Shown here piece after piece: positions 56,408-64,000 of a stretch of DNA of 64,000 bases. Location: NCBI GenBank assembly GCA_020740775.1, contig JAHEWK010000001.1, positions 5,208,001 through 5,272,000 on the forward strand, given 5' to 3'. Under the pieces are notes generated by a model that was given only the letters and a program-made list of their open reading frames with translations, was not told the origin of the DNA and made no database searches. The translations under genes were made by a program, and so were the position numbers. Positions within the stretch are counted from its first letter, which is position 1. Each line of letters starts with the position of its first letter. The stretch comes from Ilyonectria destructans. Taxonomy: Eukaryota; Ascomycota; Sordariomycetes; Hypocreales; Nectriaceae.

Positions 56408-59248
56408 ATGGACAACCAACAGACCTTGCAGAAGCACAGGCAGCGTCGCGAGGCCGAAAGAGAGCGCAAGCGAGCTCTTCGAGCGTAAGTCTTCTACTCC
56501 TAATCGCTATTTCCTCGCCACCGCCCTCCAGCTGTTTGCTATGGCCTCTGAGAAACTTGACATCTCATCCGTTGGCCTCAGCCTCGTCTGCGTCACATGC
56601 CGTCACTGGCACTCACTCCCCGCACACTTCACCTCACTCTATGCTCGCAATCCCTTTGTCCAGTCACTTGCTTTAATTCCTATGCTGACTCTCTCTCGCC
56701 TGACAGTTGCGACGGCTGCCGACGCCAGAAGGAGAAGTGTGATGGTGGCGTGCCCTGCCGGCGATGCACCCGCCTGCATCGCCAATGTGAGTTCCTAGGC
56801 CCAACGGCCAGGGACGGTGATGGCGCTGGCGATGGCGCTGCTAGGTAAGCTCCTGCGACTCACCTCTCGTATCGGCGTTGGCCGTTGTACTTCGTTGCTG
56901 ACCGTAGCTCTGTTTCGCCCTCTCCAGAAATCGCACCGGGGCCAGCAACGGCGAGCTCCTCCAGCGCGTCGCCTACATGGAGAAGATCATCACTCACTAC
57001 GCTGGCAACATTTCCTTTGACTCGGAGACTCTCAAGGCAATGGCGGAATCGGTAGACAAGAACCCCGATGCTCCCCGGAGTCACCGACAGAACCAGGTAG
57101 TAGCATCGCCAGGTTCAGATTATCTTGGTGTTGACGATGAGAACTTCACTGTTCAACCGCTCGACAACAATACCACTCGTAAGAACCCATCACCAATCGC
57201 ACCGCGCTCATCCTCAAGTGCGCTCATTAACACTTGTCACAGACTACTCTGGCGAGTTTTCCCATTGGAATTTTTCAATGCGAATCAAGCAGTGGATTGA
57301 ACAGTGTGTGCCAGACGGTGCTCGGCTTGTATGTTGTATCCAATCCACAATACCATGCTCGTGGGCTTGTCTAATCTCATGGCTGTTTAGGATGGCACGG
57401 GGTCTCTCAGCTTCAAGGAGTACTACCGAGCCGAGGAGCTCCAGTCCGCAAACACACTATCCTCGCTTTCTGCTTTGCCACCTCGATATGTGGCCGAGTT
57501 CTTGGTCCAGGCGTTTTATAAGCACGCCGAGACTAATTACTTTTATGTCGAAAGGGGCTGGTTTGCCGAACAGCTCGATCTTGTCTACCAGAACCCCGGC
57601 GCTCTCTCTCGGAGAGAGGTTGGTACTGTGTGCCTGATCTGGATCGTCTTTGCCATCGGTACTCAATACGCCTATCTCGACTCACGCCCAGAGAGGGGCG
57701 GCGACCCGAGCAAGGGTGGCATGGACACCAGTCCGTTTTCGGAGGACACCATCGGAGTCATGTTCTACCAGCAGGCTTGCAAGCTGGTCCCCGATGTCAT
57801 CACTGTCGCCTCACTCGAAAGTGTCCAGGCCATTCTCCTCATCGGCATCTACACCCTGCCGCTAGACGCCTCAGGGCTGTCGTACATCTATCTTAACCTG
57901 GCAGTGAAGCTCGCCATCCAAAATGGTCTGCACAGGCGATACCCCGCCGAAGGGCTGGATCCCTTCATCCGTGAGACGAGGAATCGCGTGTGGTGGACAG
58001 CCTACACGACCGAAAAGTACGCTCGAGCTGTTTGTCAATTTCATATCAGGAGACTAACGTGTCGACAGGCGAGTCGGGATATACCACGGCCGACCAACTT
58101 CCATTCTGAGCAAGGATGTGGATGCGGAGATGCCTGTTGATCGGCCTGACATCATGCCATCTAACCCCACGAATGTAGCGCACATGCTCGCAACGCTGCG
58201 GCTGAATCAGGCCCTTGGAAATATCGCACACGAAATGTAAGGGTGCCTCGTCACAGCGAGTTGGTTCCCCTGGATGGCCATGTGCTAATTATTTCCCCAT
58301 AGATCGGTGCTCAGGACGTCCCAGAAGCATGAGATAACCGAAGGCCTCGGCCGAGTCATCGAGATGAAGGAAGAGCTCCGTAAGTGGTGGGACAGTCTCC
58401 CAGAGACGGCATTCCGCAAGGAGGTCAATCTCCAAGCCCCCATATCGCGGGCGGATATGCATCTGAAGCTGGAATACTGCCTCCTGCGCATGTACGCTGG
58501 CCGACCGTTCATCTTCCCTCGCGAAGCCATCAAGGGCAATGCGAGCACCTCGAGTTCCCCAACCGACTCGAACAACCAACGACCCGCGACCCCTCACAAG
58601 TCGAACCCCCGTGCCATCCTGGTCGCCGACTGTGTCGAAGCGGCGTTGACCATCATCGACACGTGCCACCTGCTCCAGAACACCATCGGCCTCGCACGGG
58701 CGTCGTATACCGAGTTCAGCTCCTGCCGCGCGGCCCTTCTCGTCATCATTACCCAGTGCCTTCAGAAAAAGACGGACAGGCTCCGCGAGGGTCTGCGGAA
58801 TGGTATATCTATGATTAAGGAGATGTCGGCTGGCGGCGAGTCGGCTCGTTCCGAGGCTTCCTTAATCGAGGTGTTTGAGCGTGCCATCTCGCGGCTCGAC
58901 GCCACTGCCGACCCTTCCGGTCGCGAGTCGGAATACTCGCGGTTCAAGAAGTGGGAGCAGCTCTGGAAGAACGATGTACCAACCCAGGAGATAAGGCAGG
59001 AGTCATCTCCCGAAGCATCGCTGCCTCTGCCTCCTAACCCCTCGGCATTCTGGCGCGGAAACGGAAACACAACCAGGCCGGGCATGCCCGCCATGCATGC
59101 CGCAAGCCCTTTCATCGGGATGGATGCGAACTTCCCATCAGTCCCGCAGGTTATGGATGAGTTCTCCACGCTATTCGGGTACGGCTTCGGACCGAGCCCT
59201 GAGAGCATGGCCGGCACCGGAAACGGAGGTATGTGGATGGGACCTTGA
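56408..59248 (+). CDS. Zn2Cys6 transcription factor with fungal-specific middle homology domain
   Basis: Seven exons: 56408..56484, 56707..56844, 56928..57178, 57243..57328, 57391..58016, 58069..58236 and 58303..59248, phases matching, 763 aa. After a very basic start (KHRQRREAERERKRALRA) the zinc cluster spans residues 27-53 with perfect CX2CX6CX5CX2CX6C spacing (CDGCRRQKEKC, CRRC). Intron 1 falls directly before the first zinc cysteine. A dimerisation helix (GELLQRVAYMEKIITHY) follows. The middle homology region begins near PPRYVAEFLVQAFYKH and includes VWWTAYTTEKRVGIYHGRPTSI, which needs the GTACGC donor at 58017. The target is unknown. An out-of-frame ATG begins 4 bases upstream and overlaps the start. 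The C-terminus is Pro/Gly-rich, possibly activating. Confidence 0.88.
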
Positions 59249-60190
59249 ACGGATTCACACTCGACCCCATTGAGTCGGCAGTCCACGTCGAACAGCAAGG
59301 GGGAAGATAAATGGCCCGCCAGGGAGCCATACAGTGTACTATCTATGGCTGGGGATGCCACAAGTCGGCGATCCTTCCAGGTCCACCATTCCGAGGACTC
59401 CGTCAGGTCAGGTCTCTCGTTCACCGTCTCCATGGTCGACATTGGTCAGCCGGTGATACACACCTCGTGTGACTTGAGGACATCGAATGCTACAGTCGTA
59501 GCTGGCGAGCATGAATCGGTCGAGCCCATCACTCGCCCCGTCTTGAAGGCTGGAGAGTGGTGGGTTCCAGGTCCAAATGTGCTCCGATATCGAGCGCCTG
59601 GCCGGCCAGCACGGATAGACAGGTATTTCTAGGGAATGACCTGTAAGATACACTTCGAGGTGTAGGATGCGTAACCGCAATTCGAACCCGTATGTACGTT
59701 TATTATTTTTAGGGAGTGGTGTTCTTGGTCATTGATATTGTCGGGTCTTGACAAAGGTGGAGGGGCTTTTTTTTTGGATATGCGGGAAGAAAACATGGAC
59801 GGTGGGTTGGCTGGTCAAACAAACCAAAAAAAGAGACCATAAAGTCATAGGCTAGGTACTTTGTTCGTAATGTCAAATTCAATATCTCATCGCAGCAAAT
59901 GGACTGTGAAAGTTTGCACCAATTGGTTCGCTCTGTTCATCGTAACTCATGCAGGTTTCAACACTATTTCTTCATGTCAGGTTTGGATGGATGTAGTTGT
60001 AATCAGATTGAAAAATTACTAAATAACTAGGCAGCATAAATGCCCTTTTTTGTTTTAGATGACAGCCGCAGAGATTGCACATAGACACCCAGATTACCAC
60101 AAGCGGGCCGTAGACTAGTAATACAGTGGTTTTCAAATCTTTTTACAAGACCCAACCTGACGCAGACACGACACGAGTTAGCGGGCAATT
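59249..60190. other. Convergent intergenic region
   Basis: About 940 bases between the stops of the Zn2Cys6 gene (+) and the CCDC47-like gene (-). The middle part (about 59690-60070) is AT-rich with poly-T, fitting 3' ends. No gene recognised. Confidence 0.5.
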
Positions 60191-61629
60191 TCAACCGCGC
60201 ATAGTCGATTTCTTCTGCGACTTGCGCATCTCCTTCTCCCTCTCCTTGTCGAGATACTTCTTCTGGGCCTTGGCGTCGAGACCCTTGAGCTCGGCGTCGC
60301 GCTTGGCCTTTCGGGCCTTCTCCTTCTCGACGAGGCGCTCCTCGTTGCGCTCGTCCTCGGTGGCCTTCTTGATTTCGGAGATCATGCCCTCACGGGTGTT
60401 GCGGACCTTCTTGAGAACCTCGGGGCGGAAGTGGGCGGCCTTGACGAGGAAGTCGGGGACTTGCAGGAAGTAGGTGAAGAGGGGCAGGAGAGCATCGTAG
60501 TCACTGCCGGAGGGTAGACGGTACTTGAGGAAGAGACGCTTGCGAGGGGTGGTCTCCTCAATGGTTGCGGGCTTCTCGATGGGCTGGTCCGAGATGATGA
60601 GGTACTCAAGCAGATCACCAGCAGACTTGACGGCATCGGCCAGCTCAGGGGTGAGAAGGGCCTCGGTAATCTCGGCGCTCTCGCTCATTACGGTTGTCCA
60701 GACAGGGAGCTTAGAGTTGTCCTTGGTGAAGGTGAGGGACAGGTCGTATCGCTCCTCGCGGGCCTTCTGCATGTTGTCCTTGTTGACAATAGCCCAGACA
60801 AAGCCGTCGTAGCTGCTCTTGGGGTCCTTGGCGCGCACCTCGGCGGAGCCGGGGATGCCGGGGACGGTCAGGTTCTCCTTGCCATCGAAGGGGTAGGTAA
60901 TGGCCTCCATAACATCCTGGGGGACAGGGAAGCTCTCCATGAAGTAACCGAGACCGGCCTCGAAGATGTTGACGATGGGGTTGAACTTCTTGGTCAAGGT
61001 GAGCTTAACATCCATGAAGGCGGTGTTCTGTCGACCGGTGGCGTAGGTGGCAAACTCGAAGAGCGACTTCTCCTTGATGAGGGTGTCGGGCTTGATATCG
61101 CTGTCCATGGTGGCAACACCACCGAAGCCGACGAGGGCAAACTCGCTCTTGAGGACAGAGGCATTGGCGCGGATCCAAGATTTGGCCTTGGAGCGATTGG
61201 AGCGGGCGCCAAGGATGTGGAAAAAGAAGACGATGGACGCCATCACCATGATGATTCCCTCGGTCTTGAACTCGGAGAGGGAGTGACGCTCATGGATGTT
61301 GTACCACTTGGTGTAGGGAGGGGCCGTGGCGGCGGGAATGGCGGCCGCGATGGTGGCATCGGCGGGCTCGGGTACGGGGATGGGGCTGGCAGCTTCAGCG
61401 AAGTCTGCGAAATCTGTGGGATTTGTGCGTCAGTCTCGATTCCCATGATCCTATCGGACGAGCATTTTCGCGCGTCGCATCGGCACCACACCACACGACG
61501 ACGTCGACGACGACGACAACGCGCGGGATCGGCAAGAAGAGGGGAAAACTCACCCGAGTCGACGCTTGCGGCAGCGGCAGGCGCCTCGGATTTGGCGCCG
61601 CCAAAGGCGTTTCTGAAGAATTCGGCCAT
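60191..61629 (-). CDS. CCDC47-like ER membrane protein (DUF1682)
   Basis: Minus-strand exons 61629..61554 and 61413..60191 give 432 aa. Known: CCDC47 is part of the PAT/multipass translocon that helps insert multi-spanning membrane proteins in the ER and influences calcium handling. The sequence shows an acidic/Ala-Pro N-terminal part, the YTKWYNIHERHSLSEFKTEG motif, one membrane helix (IIMVMASIVFFFHILG), a globular cytosolic domain with FATGRQN-type blocks and the LPLFTYFLQVPDFLVKAAHF helix. The tail is a strongly basic coiled coil (KKATEDERNEERLVEKEKAR... KSQKKSTMRG), thought to bind ribosomes in the family. Start chosen as the first ATG of the spliced frame (MAEFFRNAFGG). Sure of family. 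Confidence 0.92.
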
Positions 61630-62739
61630 GGTCGCGGTTGATGACGGAGGAAGCTTGAGCCTTGGGGAGAGGAAGAGGAGGTTGTGGCCACGCCGACAGG
61701 AGGTAGAAAACTGGAGGAGTGGGCTCGCAGAGCTCCTGCTGAATCGGGTCGGAAAAGAGTGGGGCGGACAGGCCCGACAATCTGGGGCATGCATGCATCA
61801 TTCTCGTTCGTCGCACACGGTCTACGTAACACGAGGCCACTACCTTCAGTGACAGCTTCGGCCTCTCATGCTCGGCTCCTAACATATAACTTATCCCTTG
61901 CGATGGTTTGCGTTTCGACATACTGGGTTCTTGATGGTTTGGGATGAGACTCCCAAGTCACGATTGTCAATTTCTAACTGCTTGACACGTTGAGATAACG
62001 TCTCGCCAAGCGGACAAGGGCCTCGTCACGCCATTATTTCTCCACACTTATCGAACTAACCATCCGTTCTATGCGCTTCTACAAGAAAGTATTAAAATCG
62101 ATGGATAAAATGATCGGGGAAGAGCATGCCGAGTCGAGGACCCTGGTCAAGTTCCAAAGAACTAATTGCACTAATACTTGAAGAAGCTCTGATCTTCAAA
62201 GGCCGCAACCCGGATTTCCTCACCTACCCTGCAGTCGACAACGGTCGAAGTTGCGTTCTGCGACCCTCGATCCCGCCCCCGGATCTCAAGTGCCTGACGC
62301 CCTCGTGCTCCCTCGCATGAACCGCAAAAGACAATGTTGTTGGGTGACTGGGGAGGAATAGTTATATAATTAAGTGATGGGCATCAAAATCGGTACCTCG
62401 CCCGCTCTATCATTTATAACGTGTCACGAAGTCAACCAAAAACGTCGAATTTCAACATTCAGTCACCATCGAAATACGCCACGTCATTTATTAACACGAA
62501 ACCTCCCAAAAGCCCGTACAGAAATGTTCTGGAAGAAATCAATAATGGATACACCACTCTCTCGTGCGAGAGACCAGGATAGTCCCACTTGCATGCACAG
62601 TGTTTCACCTGATTGGGTCTTACATGTGACCCGTTACCGTGCCAACATATAGAACCTATCCCTTAACGCGCGACATCAGTGAGAGTCATCAACGCGACAG
62701 AAGCCAGAATGCTCAAGTGTCCACGGCCTCACCATCAAA
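61630..62739. promoter_or_regulatory. Divergent region, CCDC47-like and haspin-like genes
   Basis: 1.1 kb between two start codons facing apart; should hold both promoters. The haspin side (about 62340-62560) is AT-richer. No gene recognised. Confidence 0.5.
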
Positions 62740-64000
62740 ATGTCACGATCAACTGCTGCCCGGAAATATGGAAAGCCATCGAAGAAATCAAAAGCGGAGC
62801 GGCTGTTCGCCGAGTTGCCCCAGAGCCCGGTGCGCAGGCAGCCGGAGTCCAACACGCTGAAGGACCAATTGGAGTCTTTACCAGAGAGGGTGTCTTCACT
62901 CAAAATTGAAGAAGTGCCCTCTCCTAGAAGATCACCCCGGAAATCGAATAAGGTGTCTCTCATTATCGAGGATCAACCAATCGAGGATCAACCAGTCGAA
63001 GATCAACCGATTGAGGCAACCTGTCAAGAGGAAGACCAAGCGACATATGAACCAGACACGGATGAGACTCCACAAACTGAGGTCCCGGAACCAGCACCGG
63101 AGGTCCAACCGCAGGCCAACGAGAATGATGGAGAGCCAGTGCCAGAAGATGAAAAACTTGGAACTTCGCTACGAACTCTGACGTGGGATGATGTTTGCCC
63201 CCCAGGGGACAGGATAGACAAGATTGCAGAGGCATCCTACGCAGAAGTGTACCGTGTCACAAACGACCGCGGAACAAGTATCATCAAAGTTATTCGGCTA
63301 TCATCGCCCATCAAGCCTCAGACCAAAGCCCAAGTAAAATCTGGCTTGGTGGATGAGGAGCCCCATTCGGAAGAGGACGTTCAAGGCGAGCTGCGGATTT
63401 CCGAGTGGTTGGCTGACATCCCTGGATTTGTCGTGTACAAAGAGCGATACGTGGTTCAAGGGAAGACCACGGTGGAGCTGCTCGAAACACACCAAAAGTT
63501 CCAAAAGAAGATGAAGCGACAGGACCCGGACAGGGCGCAGTTCTACCCTTCCCCAAGCCGGTATCTCGACGGCACCCGGTTCTTGGTGGTGGAGTTGGGC
63601 GATGCTGGAAAGGCATTGGAGGATTGGAAGCTGGATACTCAGGCCCAGCTCTGGGATATCTTCTTCTTAGAGGCAATTGCACTGGCAAGGGCCGAGGATC
63701 TTGCCATGTTCGAGGTATGAATCTGTGTATCGAGCATTGTGGATTTTAACTAACTGGAGTAGCACCGTGATCTCCATGAGGGCAACCTGTGCATTAAGCA
63801 AAGTAGGCCTCCACGTGAGATGGGTCCTAGATCCAAGGGGTTCTTTGGATTTTCGGGTTTGGACATCACCATCTTGGACTACGGACTATCCCGAGCTGAG
63901 GATTTGTCCATTGATGACGTGGCGCCAGTGGCCTTCGACTTGGAAAAGGACCTCAGCCTCTTCACCAGCACGCACGCGCCACAATGCAAAGTATATCGCC
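62740..64000 (+). CDS. Haspin-like serine/threonine kinase, 5' part (cut by window end)
   Basis: Known: haspin phosphorylates histone H3 Thr3 at centromeres in mitosis, helping place the chromosomal passenger complex. Exon 1 62740..63714 (325 codons), intron 63715..63762 with GTATGA donor and TAACTGGAGTAG end, exon 2 from 63763 beyond the window. Start MSRSTAARKYGKPSKKSK, then a disordered N-terminus with three EDQP units (about 62970-63015). The kinase part shows a glycine-loop equivalent IAEASYAEVYRV, lysine in SIIKVIRLSS, GELRISEWL, the catalytic loop HRDLHEGNLCI and the metal-binding DYGLSRAED. The catalytic-loop His opens exon 2, so the intron splits FE/HRDLH. Fusion of exons is well supported; the C-terminal haspin lobe is not visible. 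Confidence 0.88.

Overview
The window is nuclear DNA of a filamentous ascomycete (Pezizomycotina, most likely a Sordariomycete; I cannot name the genus). The evidence is short spliceosomal introns of about 50-235 bases with GTRNGT donors and CTRAC-type branch sites, intron-rich but compact housekeeping genes, families typical of filamentous fungi (Zn2Cys6 regulator, GPI-anchored PLC-like protein, RING/PH/VWA protein), and GC-rich gene-free stretches of 1-5 kb full of C/T-rich tracts. I support 19 protein genes (two cut by the window ends), one intron-containing tRNA and one MITE. Most models were rebuilt exon by exon from splice sites and reading-phase continuity; UTRs were not mapped.

Layout. 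1-13.4 kb: 3' end of a PH/VWA protein (+), CCT8 (-), an INO80-subunit-like coiled-coil plus HMG protein (+), an RMD1/DUF155 protein (-), a saccharopine-dehydrogenase-like oxidoreductase (-), a Tc1/mariner-type MITE, and ribosomal protein eL43 (+). 13.4-28 kb: a long gene-free stretch, a RING+PHD protein (+), mitochondrial ribosomal protein mL46 (+), a PARN/CAF1-type deadenylase relative with lost catalytic residues and an in-frame stop (-), and cohesin SMC3 (-). 28-44.2 kb: a gene-free stretch, MOT1 (+), tRNA-Gly(GCC), CDC37 (+), a secreted PLC-like phosphodiesterase (+) and an ECM15/UPF0045 thiamine-binding-like protein (+). 46.7-51.7 kb: a divergent pair, succinate-semialdehyde dehydrogenase (-) and GABA transaminase (+), which are the two consecutive enzymes of the GABA shunt. 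51.7-56.4 kb: gene-free, rich in minisatellites. 56.4-64 kb: a Zn2Cys6 transcription factor (+), a CCDC47-like ER protein (-) and the 5' part of a haspin-like kinase (+).

Most genes are independent housekeeping loci. The only clear functional pairing is the GABA-shunt couple, which shares a 1.7 kb intergenic region. The oddest locus is the PARN-like gene: it keeps the family fold signature, but three of the four positions equivalent to the DEDD residues are changed, and TAG interrupts an otherwise coding exon. I did not see a CRISPR array, phage, biosynthetic cluster or convincing new multi-gene system.
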